A stretch of 64,000 nt of DNA from Oscillospiraceae bacterium (GCA_017416245.1 JAFQCX010000009.1:1-64000), one strand, 5' to 3'; positions 41,107 through 49,814 are shown, counted from the first letter of the stretch. Translations and numbers: made by a program. Notes: generated by a model not told the origin, from the sequence alone.

Positions 41107-42168
41107 ATGGCAGAAAGAGTACTTATGAAGGGCAACGAGGCCATTGCAGAAGCCGCCATTCGGGCTGGCTGCCGCCATTACTTCGGCTACCCCATCACCC
41201 CCCAGACGGAAATTGCCGCCTATATGGCAAAGAAAATGCCCAAGATCGGCGGTGTGTTCCTGCAGGCGGAAAGTGAAATTGCATCTATCAATATGGTCTA
41301 TGGCGCAGCCGCTGCAGGCGTGCGTGTTATGACCTCCTCCTCCAGCCCCGGAATTTCCCTGAAGGCAGAGGGCCTGAGCTACATTGCAGGCTCTGATGTG
41401 CCTGCGCTGGTGGTCAATGTCCAGCGTGGCGGCCCCGGCTTGGGCGGTATTCAGCCTTCCCAGTCCGACTATTTCCAGGCCACCAAGGGCGGCGGACACG
41501 GTGACTACCGTATGATCGTTCTGGCGCCTGCCTCCGTGCAGGAAATGGCAAGCCTGACCATCAAGGGCTTTAACCTGGCTGACAAGTATTTGATGACCTC
41601 TATGATCCTGGCAGACGGCACCATCGGTCAGATGATGGAGCCTATCTCCTTCGAGGATGCTGAAGTAGAAACCTACGAAAAACCCTGGGCTCTCACCGGC
41701 ACCAAGGGCAAACGGGAACATAACGTAGTTAACTCCCTGTACTTAAAGCCCGACGAGCTGGAAGTGAAGAATTTCCAGCGGTACGAGCGGTATAAGCTGG
41801 TAGAAGAGAACGAGCCCATGTGGGAAGAGTTTATGATGGAGGACGCAGAGTACTGTGTGGTTGCCTTCGGTATCGCTTCCCGCGTTGCCAAGAACGCGGT
41901 GGTCGCCGCAAGAAACGAGGGCATCAAGGTTGGTCTGATCCGTCCCATCACCCTGTGGCCCTTCCCCAAGAAGGCTCTTGAGGCGGCTGCTGACAAGGTT
42001 AAGGGCTTTATCTCCGTGGAGCTGAATATGGGTCAAATGATCGAAGACATTCGGCTCTATACGGGGTGCAAGCGCCCCGTTGCCCTGTGCAACCGGTGCG
42101 GCGGTATGATCCCCAGCCCCGATGAGGTGCTGGAAGCTATCCGCAAGGCACAGAAAGGAGAGTTCTGA
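41107..42168 (+). CDS. korA: 2-oxoacid:ferredoxin oxidoreductase, alpha subunit
   Basis: The 353-residue subunit is the pyrimidine-binding half: [19 protein letters not shown] at about 14-32 (YPITPxxE motif), then [26 protein letters not shown] (split by me only in description) at about 112-137, and the C-terminal domain II with ITLWPFP (about 281-287). This size and subunit split (alpha, beta, gamma, delta) is that of 2-oxoglutarate (KOR) or branched-chain 2-oxoacid (VOR) oxidoreductases. The neighbours favour branched-chain 2-oxoacids. Confidence 0.9.
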   Translation: MAERVLMKGNEAIAEAAIRAGCRHYFGYPITPQTEIAAYMAKKMPKIGGVFLQAESEIASINMVYGAAAAGVRVMTSSSSPGISLKAEGLSYIAGSDVPALVVNVQRGGPGLGGIQPSQSDYFQATKGGGHGDYRMIVLAPASVQEMASLTIKGFNLADKYLMTSMILADGTIGQMMEPISFEDAEVETYEKPWALTGTKGKREHNVVNSLYLKPDELEVKNFQRYERYKLVEENEPMWEEFMMEDAEYCVVAFGIASRVAKNAVVAARNEGIKVGLIRPITLWPFPKKALEAAADKVKGFISVELNMGQMIEDIRLYTGCKRPVALCNRCGGMIPSPDEVLEAIRKAQKGEF

Positions 42169-42170
42169 TT

Positions 42171-42926
42171 ATGGCAGTTGTATTTGAAAAGCCCAAGGCT
42201 TTGGCTGATATCCCTCTGCACTACTGCCCCGGCTGCCCCCACGGCATTATCCACCGTCTGGTTGCCGAGGTCATTGACGAGCTGGGCATCGAAGGCCGCA
42301 CCATTGGTGTTGCCCCTGTTGGCTGCGCCGTTATGGCATACGATTATTTCACCTGCGATATGATCGAAGCCGCCCACGGCAGAGCTCCCGCTACCGCCAC
42401 CGGTATCAAGCGCAGCCGTCCGGAAAATGTGGTGTTCACCTATCAGGGTGACGGCGACCTGGCCTCCATCGGTATGGCCGAAACCGTCCACGCTGCTGCC
42501 CGTAACGAGAATATCACCGTTATCTTTGTCAACAACGCCATTTACGGTATGACCGGCGGTCAGATGGCGCCCACCTCTCTTCCCGGACAGGTCACCCAGA
42601 CCTCTCCCTACGGCCGTGATGTGAACCACTGCGGCTGGCCCATCAAGGTCTGCGAAATGCTTGCCACTTTGGAGGGCCCCGAGTACATCACCCGCGTGGC
42701 TGTGAACAATGTGAAGAACGTAAAGAATGCCAAGAAGGCCATTAAGAAGGCATTTGAGAATCAGATCGCCGGCAAGGGCTTCAGCTTGGTGGAGGTTGTT
42801 TCCGCCTGTCCCACCAACTGGGGTATGACTCCTCAGAAGGCGCTGGAGTGGGTGGAAAGCGATATGTTGCCCTACTATCCCATCGGCGTTTACAAGGACA
42901 GAACTGCCGCAAAGGAGGCTGAGTGA
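42171..42926 (+). CDS. korB: 2-oxoacid:ferredoxin oxidoreductase, beta (TPP-binding) subunit
   Basis: The 251-residue subunit binds thiamine diphosphate: [14 protein letters not shown] (about 17-30), [14 protein letters not shown] (about 90-103) and [17 protein letters not shown] (about 121-137), the GDGD-NN pattern of the family. It starts 2 nt after korA stops. AAAGGAG lies in the end of korA. Confidence 0.93.
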   Translation: MAVVFEKPKALADIPLHYCPGCPHGIIHRLVAEVIDELGIEGRTIGVAPVGCAVMAYDYFTCDMIEAAHGRAPATATGIKRSRPENVVFTYQGDGDLASIGMAETVHAAARNENITVIFVNNAIYGMTGGQMAPTSLPGQVTQTSPYGRDVNHCGWPIKVCEMLATLEGPEYITRVAVNNVKNVKNAKKAIKKAFENQIAGKGFSLVEVVSACPTNWGMTPQKALEWVESDMLPYYPIGVYKDRTAAKEAE

Positions 42927-42928
42927 TT

Positions 42929-43465
42929 ATGAAAACAACTCAGATTTTGATTGCCGGCTTCGGCGGTCAGGGCATTCTGTTTGCCGGTAAGTTTCTGGCA
43001 TACAAGGGCTTAATGGAAGATATGCAGGTTTCCTGGCTGCCCTCTTACGGTCCTGAGATGCGTGGCGGCACCGCCAACTGTAACGTGATCCTGTCCGATA
43101 CCCCCGTGGGCAGCCCCATTATCACGGCCCCCGACGTGCTGATCGCTATGAACCTGCCCAGCCTGCAGAAATACGTGGACACCGTAGTTCCCGGCGGTCA
43201 GATTTACGTGGACTCTGCCCTTATTGATGTAAAGGTAGAGCGTAGCGATGTGGAAGTGTTCTACATCCCTGCCACCCAAATGGCAAAGGACAATGAGATC
43301 GCAACCCTTGCCAATATGATCATCGTTGGTCACCTGCTTCAGAACCACCCCGAGCTGTCCTTTGACGGCACAGATGCTGTGGTTGAAAAGCTGGTACCCC
43401 CCAAGAAAGCCGCCCTTGTGGAGCTGAACAAAAAGGCTTTGGCCCTGGGCAAAGAATATAAGTAA
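42929..43465 (+). CDS. korC: 2-oxoacid:ferredoxin oxidoreductase, gamma subunit
   Basis: The 178-residue subunit has the family's IAGFGGQGILFAGKFLA start (about 8-24) and SYGPEMRGGTANCNVILSD (about 41-59). A GTG at 42923 is in frame, but AAAGGAGG is best spaced for ATG 42929. It overlaps the end of korB by position only slightly or not at all with this start. A family-B palindrome follows. Confidence 0.92.
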   Translation: MKTTQILIAGFGGQGILFAGKFLAYKGLMEDMQVSWLPSYGPEMRGGTANCNVILSDTPVGSPIITAPDVLIAMNLPSLQKYVDTVVPGGQIYVDSALIDVKVERSDVEVFYIPATQMAKDNEIATLANMIIVGHLLQNHPELSFDGTDAVVEKLVPPKKAALVELNKKALALGKEYK

Positions 43466-43479
43466 TTTTCAGCCGACAT

Positions 43480-43558
43480 TGTAGGGGCGAGCATTGCTCG
43501 TCCGGTACCGCAATTCGGATGATCTGCAAGCGGACGACCGATGGTCGCCCCTACAGTA
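43480..43558. repeat. Complete family-B palindromic element
   Basis: TGTAGGGGCGAGCATTGCTC (from 43481) faces GAGGGGCGACC-type arm CGATGGTCGCCCCTACAG (ending 43556) across a 26-nt centre. It is the cleanest intergenic copy and shares its arms with the halves inside the transposase gene. Confidence 0.88.
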
Positions 43559-43619
43559 TTGAAATACGTTTGCCTGCATAACAGGCACGTTAAATAACAA
43601 AAATTGGAGGAAACTATTT

Positions 43620-44651
43620 ATGAATGCAATGACCGAAATGAGCAAATACCGTCATGAAAAAGTCCTGTTTGTCAACAACGAGAAGGCAGGCCTGAAGGCG
43701 ATTATTGCCGTTCACAACACCAATCTGGGCCCCGCCATCGGCGGCTGCCGTCTGTTCCCCTACGCATCTTTCGATGATGCGCTGTTCGATGTTCTGCGCC
43801 TGAGCCGCGGTATGTCCCACAAGAACGCAGTTGCCGGCCTGCCCCACGGCGGCGGTAAGGGCGTTATCATCGCTGATCCCTCTATGAAGACCGAGGCTAT
43901 GTTCGAGGCTTTCGGCGAGGCTGTGAACAATCTGGGCGGTGACTATATCACCGCTGAGGACGTGAACACCGACTGCGACGACGCTCTGGTGATGATGCGC
44001 AAGACCAAGCACATCTGCGGTCTGCCCATGAACTCCGGCGACCCCTCTCCTTTCACCGCCCGCGGCGTATGGCAGGGTATCCGCGCTACCGCTAAGGTTG
44101 CCCTGGGCCGTGACGACCTGGAAGGTCTGACCATCGCTGTGCAGGGCCTGGGCAAGGTCGGCTATGACCTGTGCCGTCATCTGCACGAAAGCGGTGCCAA
44201 GCTGATCATCGCCAACCGCTCCAATAAGGAAATGGCTCAGAAGGCCATTGAGGAGTTCGGCGCTGTGATCGTTCCCACCGAGGAAATCTATGCACAGGAG
44301 TGCGACATTTTCTCCCCCAACGCTATGGGCGCTATCCTGAACCCCACCACCATTCCTATGCTGAAGTGTAAGGCAGTTGCCGGTGGCGCCAACAACCAGA
44401 TCCTGGACGATGCTTCCGGCATCGCGCTGAAGGAGCGCGGCATCTACTACGCTCCCGACTTCGTCATCAACGGCGGCGGCGTTATCAATGCAGCAGCCGA
44501 GGTGGACGGCCCCTACAACAAGGACGAGGTTCTCAAGAAGGTTGACAATATCTACAACTCCATCGAGCATATCCTGTCCGAGTCCAAGACCACCGGCGAG
44601 CCCGAGGGCGTGATCGCTACCCGCTACGCTGAGTCCCTGATCTACAAATAA
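43620..44651 (+). CDS. bcd: Leucine/branched-chain amino acid dehydrogenase
   Basis: The enzyme reductively aminates branched-chain 2-oxoacids with NAD(P)H and ammonia, or the reverse. The 343-residue protein carries the leucine/phenylalanine/valine dehydrogenase signature LGPAIGGCRLFPYAS (about 37-51), the catalytic lysine in GLPHGGGKGVII (about 80-91), and the Rossmann motif VQGLGKVGYDL (about 173-183). Glutamate dehydrogenases lack this N-terminal pattern and are longer (about 420-450). TTGGAGG precedes the ATG. It lies 155 nt after korC with a repeat between and no clear promoter, so co-transcription is likely. Confidence 0.9.
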   Translation: MNAMTEMSKYRHEKVLFVNNEKAGLKAIIAVHNTNLGPAIGGCRLFPYASFDDALFDVLRLSRGMSHKNAVAGLPHGGGKGVIIADPSMKTEAMFEAFGEAVNNLGGDYITAEDVNTDCDDALVMMRKTKHICGLPMNSGDPSPFTARGVWQGIRATAKVALGRDDLEGLTIAVQGLGKVGYDLCRHLHESGAKLIIANRSNKEMAQKAIEEFGAVIVPTEEIYAQECDIFSPNAMGAILNPTTIPMLKCKAVAGGANNQILDDASGIALKERGIYYAPDFVINGGGVINAAAEVDGPYNKDEVLKKVDNIYNSIEHILSESKTTGEPEGVIATRYAESLIYK

Positions 44652-44664
44652 GCTTAAATTGCTT

Positions 44665-44742
44665 TTGTAGGGACTGGCCTCCCGGACAGTCCGTTCCCAA
44701 ATGGGTTTCGGACCGTCGGGGACGCCGGTCCCTACATTTGCA
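44665..44742. repeat. Family-B palindromic element after the dehydrogenase
   Basis: TGTAGGGACTGGCCTCCCGG at the left and CGGGGACGCCGGTCCCTACA at the right, with a short centre. One long hairpin. Confidence 0.85.
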
Positions 44743-44768
44743 TAAAACAGAAATTGAAGGTATTTACG

Positions 44769-45557
44769 TTGGAATTTATCGATTTTCACACCCACGTTTA
44801 TCCCAATGCCATAGCCCCAAAAGCCGCTGACAGCATCCGTGTGTTTTACGGCTTTGGGGAAAAGGCGATGGACGGCACGGTCAAAACGCTTTTGGAGCGA
44901 GGCGATATTGCAGGAACGCACCGATTTGTGATTTTGCCGGTGGCTATGCGGCCGGAAAACACCCGCCATATCAACGATTTCATTCTGCAAACCGTGGCAG
45001 AAGAGCCCAGATTCTTCGGTTTTGGCACCATCCACGCAGCTATGGAGAACATTATGGATGAGGTAGACTATATTATGCAGAAGGGTCTGCGGGGTATCAA
45101 AATGCACCCGGATTCCCAGGTGTTTGCCATCGACGATGAACGGCTGCTGAGCGTGTATGAGCATATTCAGGACAGGCTGCCTGTGATCCTCCATATGGGT
45201 GACCACCGTTTTGACTATTCCCACCCTAAGCGGCTCCGCCGTGTGCTGGATATGTTCCCCGACCTGCAGGTGATCGCCGCCCATTTCGGCGCTTACGAAA
45301 TTTATGAGGAGGCCTACGATCAGTTAAAGGACACCGAGTGCTTCTTTGACGTATCCAGCTCCTTAATGTTTATGGGCGAGGGTGTTGCAGAAAGTTATGT
45401 AAACCGCTATGGCGCAGAGCGTTTTGTCTACGGCAGTGACTATCCTATGTGGGATCCTGCGGAAGAAATGCAGCGCTTTTTAAAGCTGAAGCTCACAGAC
45501 CGGCAGTTTGAGCAGATCGCCCACAAAACCGCAGAGGCAATTCTGAAATTATGTTAA
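44769..45557 (+). CDS. Amidohydrolase-family hydrolase (amidohydrolase-2 type)
   Basis: The 262-residue TIM-barrel protein has the metal motif FIDFHTHVYP (about 3-12), GIKMHPDSQ (about 110-118), the strand VILHMGDH (about 136-143), AAHFG (about 165-169) and the late aspartate in VYGSDYPMWD (about 220-229). The reaction is unknown; relatives decarboxylate or hydrolyse small acids. The frame is open from TTG 44754; TTG 44769, 9 nt after GAAGG, is the better start. It follows the amino acid dehydrogenase and may belong to the same transcript. Confidence 0.75.
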   Translation: MEFIDFHTHVYPNAIAPKAADSIRVFYGFGEKAMDGTVKTLLERGDIAGTHRFVILPVAMRPENTRHINDFILQTVAEEPRFFGFGTIHAAMENIMDEVDYIMQKGLRGIKMHPDSQVFAIDDERLLSVYEHIQDRLPVILHMGDHRFDYSHPKRLRRVLDMFPDLQVIAAHFGAYEIYEEAYDQLKDTECFFDVSSSLMFMGEGVAESYVNRYGAERFVYGSDYPMWDPAEEMQRFLKLKLTDRQFEQIAHKTAEAILKLC

Positions 45558-45567
45558 CCAAACGGCA

Positions 45568-45612
45568 AAAAAGAACCCGTTGGGCAGTGTTGCCCAACGG
45601 GTATTTTTTGCG
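45568..45612. terminator. Bidirectional terminator
   Basis: Stem ACCCGTTGGGCA / TGCCCAACGGGT (45575-45602) with loop GTGT, A6 before and T6 after. It ends both the amidohydrolase transcript and the convergent glycosidase-like gene. Confidence 0.9.
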
Positions 45613-47679
45613 TTAGTCTTCCAAATATACATCTACGATGGAGATGCCGCCCTGGGGAACAAGGACACGGAAGGTATGTCCGCTCTTGGGATCAGCGTTT
45701 CCGAAGAAGCCGAAGACTCCCTTATCAGAGAATTGCACCGGCAGCAGGGGGAAGGAGGAAATGACCTTGACCTCCTTGATGCTATAGCGGTTGTTGATGG
45801 TGATGTCGGCCTTGGCATAGTGCATACGGTCATCGTTGATCACCATCATACGCACAGCGCCGTCTTCCATACGGGAGGGGATGACGGTATACGCGGAGGT
45901 GAAGATCTGCTTGTAGTTTTCCTTCATCAGCAGAGCCAATGCCTTGCGGAAGCCGATGGAAACCTTTTGGAAGGGCATCTCAAAACGCAGGGTGTTGGGG
46001 ATCTCCGGGGCGTTGAAGGGATCCTCCAAAACAGGGGTATCATCGTCTTCGCTCAGCAAGGCAAGAATTGCGTCCTTGTTTTCAATGTCCAGATTGTAGG
46101 CAAAGGCGCAGTTTTTGTAAGCGGTATGCTGATCCTCAAAATAAATATCGGGGGTAATGCCGTAGGCATCGGGGCTGAATCCGTTCTCGGCAGAGGCGGT
46201 GCAGATCACAGCGCCGCCGCGGTAGTTGGCAAGCAGCTGCTTTTCTTCTTCACTCAGCAGGTCGAAGTTGAATACCACCAAATCGCCGCTGTTTTCTGTG
46301 ATGTGCTCGGTACGGACGATGGAGTTGGACACAGAGCCCAGCTTGCTCAGCTCATACATAAACTTGTGCATACTCCAGCGGCGGGTTTGAATGTAATCGG
46401 GGAGCAAATTATAGAAGGCAGCGTCAGACCACACATAGGTGGGCGCAAGACTCTTTACAGGCAGCTTGGTGAAGGAACGGTCAAAACGCTCCCGCAGCCA
46501 GGACCATTCGTCCTTGTAGATGCCGTCTGCCAGGCAGATATTGAAGCCGTCGATACAACGCTTCATACCGCCCGGTGTCTGCCGCATAAAGGAGGGCAGG
46601 AAGCTGATATCACGCTCCAGCAAAACAGGCTCGTGGTGCAGCATATCCCACTGCTCGGTGCTGTCCTTGACGCCCAGCATATTCAGCTTTTTGCCGCCGT
46701 TGGTGAAGGCGTCGGTCAGAGGCATCATATTTGCCTGCTTATAGTAGTTCCAGGGACGACCTGTGAGGGAAATGCCGTTGGCAGCCATATTGGGCATCAA
46801 GGTGTCCACGCCGGCCTCTTGTACCAGTTTCCGCAGGTCAAGACCCAGATAGTACAGGGTCTCGAAGGGGTCTGTGCAGTACATACCCAAAACGAAGGCC
46901 TTTGCGTTCAGCTCGTGCAGACGGGTGCAGACCTTCTTCCAAAAGCCGGTCCAGCGCCAGGCAGTGAACAGGATCCATTGAGCGCGGCAAGATTTCCAAA
47001 CCCACTGGGAGCGCTTTTCGCAGGTCTCGGGGGCGTTGTCCTCCAGTTCCAAAAGCTCCTGAGAAATCGTAATGCCTGTATGCTGAGAGAACTGGTCCAG
47101 CATATCGTTGGAGAAGTCGGTTTGGTAGGTATGGAAGCCACCGGGGCAGAAGCGGTCTGCCACGTGCAGGCCCTTGAAGCCGTAGTCCTTAATGACACGG
47201 GTCAGCTGCTCTACAAAGAAATCCTCGAAGTAGGTGCCATCTTTAAAGCGCTTCAGCACATTGATGGCATATTTTCCCTCTTTGGCATAGTAATACAGCT
47301 CGGGATGGTCGCTGACCCATTCTCTATGGAATTTATCATCCAGGGTGATGCCCATAATGCCCACGTAAGGCTCAATGCCCTGCTCATTCAGATTGTCAAC
47401 CAATGTTTTGATGTCGTGGTTGGTCCAATCCTGACGGCAGCGCTCCTCATTATAGGGGCTTGCATAGTAGCTGCAGTTATCGGGATGCAGTTTGATTTCC
47501 TTATCCAGGCCGTCGTGCTGCAGCACGAAGTCCGGGTGGAACAGGAAAACAGAAGTGCCGTCGGGGGTGAACTGTGTACGCTCCAAGAACGCCCCAACGC
47601 CCTTGTCCTCCTTCTCACGGTCAAAGCCGATCATGGGCATCCAGGCAAAAATATCCGCTTTTCCATAATAATTAGCCAT
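45613..47679 (-). CDS. Uncharacterised glycoside-hydrolase-like protein
   Basis: I do not recognise the family. The 688-residue protein lacks a signal peptide, so it is cytoplasmic. Residues about 60-420 look like a glycosidase TIM barrel: GIEPYVGIMGITLDDKF, then GFKGLHVADRFCPGG (about 165), AKAFVLGMYCTDPFET (about 265), GVDTLMPNMAANG, and a Trp-rich WVWKSCRAQW segment. A middle Rossmann-like part (SGDLVVFNFDLLSEEEKQLL, GAVICTA) recalls the trimerisation domain of GH42-like enzymes, and the C-terminus is beta-rich. Two ATGs lie after AGGAGGG; 47679 is the better spaced. It stands alone with its own promoter, near other carbohydrate genes. Confidence 0.6.
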   Translation of the reverse strand: MANYYGKADIFAWMPMIGFDREKEDKGVGAFLERTQFTPDGTSVFLFHPDFVLQHDGLDKEIKLHPDNCSYYASPYNEERCRQDWTNHDIKTLVDNLNEQGIEPYVGIMGITLDDKFHREWVSDHPELYYYAKEGKYAINVLKRFKDGTYFEDFFVEQLTRVIKDYGFKGLHVADRFCPGGFHTYQTDFSNDMLDQFSQHTGITISQELLELEDNAPETCEKRSQWVWKSCRAQWILFTAWRWTGFWKKVCTRLHELNAKAFVLGMYCTDPFETLYYLGLDLRKLVQEAGVDTLMPNMAANGISLTGRPWNYYKQANMMPLTDAFTNGGKKLNMLGVKDSTEQWDMLHHEPVLLERDISFLPSFMRQTPGGMKRCIDGFNICLADGIYKDEWSWLRERFDRSFTKLPVKSLAPTYVWSDAAFYNLLPDYIQTRRWSMHKFMYELSKLGSVSNSIVRTEHITENSGDLVVFNFDLLSEEEKQLLANYRGGAVICTASAENGFSPDAYGITPDIYFEDQHTAYKNCAFAYNLDIENKDAILALLSEDDDTPVLEDPFNAPEIPNTLRFEMPFQKVSIGFRKALALLMKENYKQIFTSAYTVIPSRMEDGAVRMMVINDDRMHYAKADITINNRYSIKEVKVISSFPLLPVQFSDKGVFGFFGNADPKSGHTFRVLVPQGGISIVDVYLED

Positions 47680-47712
47680 CATAAACCCTCCTAGGATTGT
47701 CATTATAGGTCA

Positions 47713-47741
47713 AGTATACAGCATTATTCCTAAAAAGTCAT
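47713..47741 (-). promoter_or_regulatory. Promoter of the glycosidase-like gene
   Basis: On the minus strand ATGACT (47736-47741), 17 nt, TATACT (47713-47718). About 35 nt before the start. Confidence 0.5.
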
Positions 47742-47861
47742 TACCAAAAACGGCTTTTTTATGGCAAAAAACGGGATTTACAGCTCGCCTGTATTTGTGA
47801 TGGCAAAAGTTGACAACCTGTGATACAATCTAAGAAAACATAGAAAGGAGATGCACAGAAA

Positions 47862-48560
47862 ATGAACGCAGAAGGCTGGAAAAGAGCATTTTTGAAAACA
47901 CTTCCTGTGATGGCAGGCTATCTGGTGATGGGCGCAGGCTTCGGGATTTTGTTTCGGGTCAACGGTTACGGTCCTGTGTGGGCGCTGTGTATGAGCGTGT
48001 TTCTTTATGCAGGCTCTATGCAGTTTGTGGGCATCTCCTTGCTGGCAAGCGGAGCGTCTGCGATCACCGTTGCCGTCACAACACTGTTGGTGCAGGCAAG
48101 GCATCTTTTTTACGGCTTGTCCCTCGTTGACCGCTATAAAGGGGCAGGTTTTAAAAAGCTCTATATGATCCACGCTATTACCGACGAAACCTATTCTCTG
48201 GTCTGCTCCACAGAAGCCCCCGAAGATGTAAAGCCCCACGCCTTTTACTTTGCCATGTCCTTGCTGGATCACATCTACTGGATCGCAGGCTGTGTCCTTG
48301 GCAATCTGATCGGCGGCTTTCTCACCTTTGATACTACAGGGTTGGATTTTGCTATGACCGCCCTGTTTGTTACGATTTTTGTAGAGCAGTGGCAGTCTAC
48401 GAAGGAACACCGTCCTGCGCTGTTAGGCGCGATTCTGGCGCTGGTGTGCCTTGTTCTGTTTGGGGCAGAGAATTTCCTCATTCCAGCGATGGTTGCCATT
48501 ACCCTGGGTCTGACCGCCTTGTGGAAGCCCTTGGAGAAGGGGGTGCGCTCTGATGGATAA
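47862..48560 (+). CDS. azlC: Branched-chain amino acid exporter, large subunit AzlC
   Basis: The 232-residue membrane protein matches AzlC/BrnF: VMGAGFGILFRVNG near the N-terminus, LYAGSMQFVGISLLASGAS (about 46-64) and VQARHLFYGLSLVDRYK (about 76-92). With AzlD it exports leucine, isoleucine and valine (known for AzlCD/BrnFE). GAAAGGAGATG site. Its stop overlaps azlD by 8 nt. It lies near the branched-chain amino acid gene set but on a separate transcript. Confidence 0.92.
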   Translation: MNAEGWKRAFLKTLPVMAGYLVMGAGFGILFRVNGYGPVWALCMSVFLYAGSMQFVGISLLASGASAITVAVTTLLVQARHLFYGLSLVDRYKGAGFKKLYMIHAITDETYSLVCSTEAPEDVKPHAFYFAMSLLDHIYWIAGCVLGNLIGGFLTFDTTGLDFAMTALFVTIFVEQWQSTKEHRPALLGAILALVCLVLFGAENFLIPAMVAITLGLTALWKPLEKGVRSDG

Positions 48561-48873
48561 TTCCCGTGCCATTTTGGCCATTTGCATTATGGCGGGCATC
48601 ACGTTTATTCTGCGGAGCATGTCCTTTGTGCTGTTCACCCACGGCAAGACCCCGAAATACATCTCCTTTTTAGGAAAATACCTGCCCTTTTCCATCATTG
48701 GCATGCTGGTTATCTACTGCCTGAAGAACGTTTCTTTGATACGTTCTCCCTATGGGATTCCCGAAATCGTAGCGGTGGCTCTGGTGGCGCTCCTGCACCT
48801 GTGGAAGCGCAATACCCTGCTGAGCATTCTGGTGGGGACAGTCAGCTATATGCTACTGCTTCACCTGTTTTAG
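48553..48873 (+). CDS. azlD: Branched-chain amino acid exporter, small subunit AzlD
   Basis: The 106-residue partner has three or four TM segments and the family pattern GITFILRSMSFVLF (about 15-28) and FLGKYLPFSIIGMLVIYCL (about 40-58). It overlaps azlC and is followed by a terminator. Typical length. Confidence 0.9.
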   Translation: MDNSRAILAICIMAGITFILRSMSFVLFTHGKTPKYISFLGKYLPFSIIGMLVIYCLKNVSLIRSPYGIPEIVAVALVALLHLWKRNTLLSILVGTVSYMLLLHLF

Positions 48874-48910
48874 AAAAACCGCCCACACCATCGGTGTGGG
48901 CGGTTTTTGG
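48874..48910. terminator. Terminator after azlCD (bidirectional)
   Basis: Stem AAAACCGCCCACACC / GGTGTGGGCGGTTTT (48875-48907) with a 3-nt loop. Also serves the convergent SGNH hydrolase gene. Confidence 0.9.
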
Positions 48911-48920
48911 TAGACAAATT

Positions 48921-49718
48921 TTATAAGCGGTCGATCAGCTTGTGGGCAAATTCCGGGGCAATATAGGGGGTGTCCCCATCGTTTTCTGTGCAGGTGGGGT
49001 TCATCAGCAGAAACTGATACAGGTCCTCTGCAATGAGCGCGTGACCGGCATCGTTGGGGTGCAGGCCGTCCTTGAAATTGTTTTCCATCGTGTTATCGTC
49101 AGCGGTTTTGTAATAAATGCTGCCGTATCTGTTCAGATCCAGAACGGGAATCCGGTAATGGGCGCAGGTTTTCAGCATCGCCTCGCAGTAATCCCGCAAG
49201 GTCCAGCCGTTAATGTTCCGCTTGCTCTGATCGTAGAGCTTGCGGGCAGCGTTGTCCACACTGCGATTCCACCCGCCGGGAACGGGGGTGATAAAGAAGA
49301 ATTTGGTGTTCTTGCAGGAAGGGGTAGCTTGTAGCTCCACTACCTTTTCGCACCATCTGCGCAGAGCGCCATAGACAGTTTTGTGGCTGTCCTCCAGAAA
49401 CTGACCCATGGTATGCACATCTTTTACACACCCATTAAAATCGTTAATACCCAGCTTAATGGTAACAAGGTCTGCGCCTTTGCAATTTTCTTCTGTGAAG
49501 TAGCGAAAACTGCAACCTGTGGGAGAGGTGGTTCCCTCGGTCAAGGTCGTGCCGCTTGCGCCGCAATTTCGAAAGCTTTTTAAGTTAAGCTTACGGGAGA
49601 GTACCTCTACATACTTTTTGTCAGGAGAGGTTGCGCCAACGCCGGCAGTAATGCTGTCGCCGAAAAAAGCGGCGGTTTTGCCTTTATAAAAATCGGCGGA
49701 TACTGGTTGTGGAATCAT
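48921..49718 (-). CDS. SGNH/GDSL-family hydrolase
   Basis: The 265-residue protein has the SGNH blocks: catalytic serine in FFGDSITAG (about 19-27), block III Asn in KLGINDFNG (about 93-101) and the Asp/His pair in DGLHPNDAGH (about 222-231). It is probably an esterase or lipase acting on acylated sugars. No signal peptide is seen. ATG 49718 follows AAAGGAG by 9 nt; the earlier in-frame ATG at 49736 lies upstream of that ribosome site. It is divergent from the GH95 gene, so deacetylation of a fucosylated glycan is a reasonable guess. Confidence 0.85.
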   Translation of the reverse strand: MIPQPVSADFYKGKTAAFFGDSITAGVGATSPDKKYVEVLSRKLNLKSFRNCGASGTTLTEGTTSPTGCSFRYFTEENCKGADLVTIKLGINDFNGCVKDVHTMGQFLEDSHKTVYGALRRWCEKVVELQATPSCKNTKFFFITPVPGGWNRSVDNAARKLYDQSKRNINGWTLRDYCEAMLKTCAHYRIPVLDLNRYGSIYYKTADDNTMENNFKDGLHPNDAGHALIAEDLYQFLLMNPTCTENDGDTPYIAPEFAHKLIDRL

Positions 49719-49747
49719 AAAAACACTCCTTTGCAATTGGTGACGAT

Positions 49748-49776
49748 ATTATAGCACGCAGCCGGGGAAAAGTCAA
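49748..49776 (-). promoter_or_regulatory. Promoter of the SGNH hydrolase gene
   Basis: On the minus strand TTGACT (49771-49776), 17 nt, TATAAT (49748-49753) with TGC extended -10. Confidence 0.8.
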
Positions 49777-49786
49777 AATTACAGGC

Positions 49787-49814
49787 TTGTCTTTTGCATA
49801 GTCAATGGTATAAT
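49787..49814 (+). promoter_or_regulatory. Promoter of the GH95 gene
   Basis: TTGTCT (49787-49792), 16 nt, TATAAT (49809-49814) with TGG extended -10. The two divergent promoters are back to back within 70 nt, suggesting common control. Confidence 0.72.

Noticed and set aside
40888..43465. Reading the oxidoreductase as pyruvate:ferredoxin oxidoreductase
   Set aside because: Clostridial PFOR is a single large chain. The alpha-beta-gamma-delta order and sizes match KOR/VOR types, although a four-subunit pyruvate enzyme cannot be fully excluded.
43620..44651. Reading the dehydrogenase as glutamate dehydrogenase
   Set aside because: The LGPAxGGCR pattern and the 343-residue length are those of leucine/phenylalanine/valine dehydrogenases.
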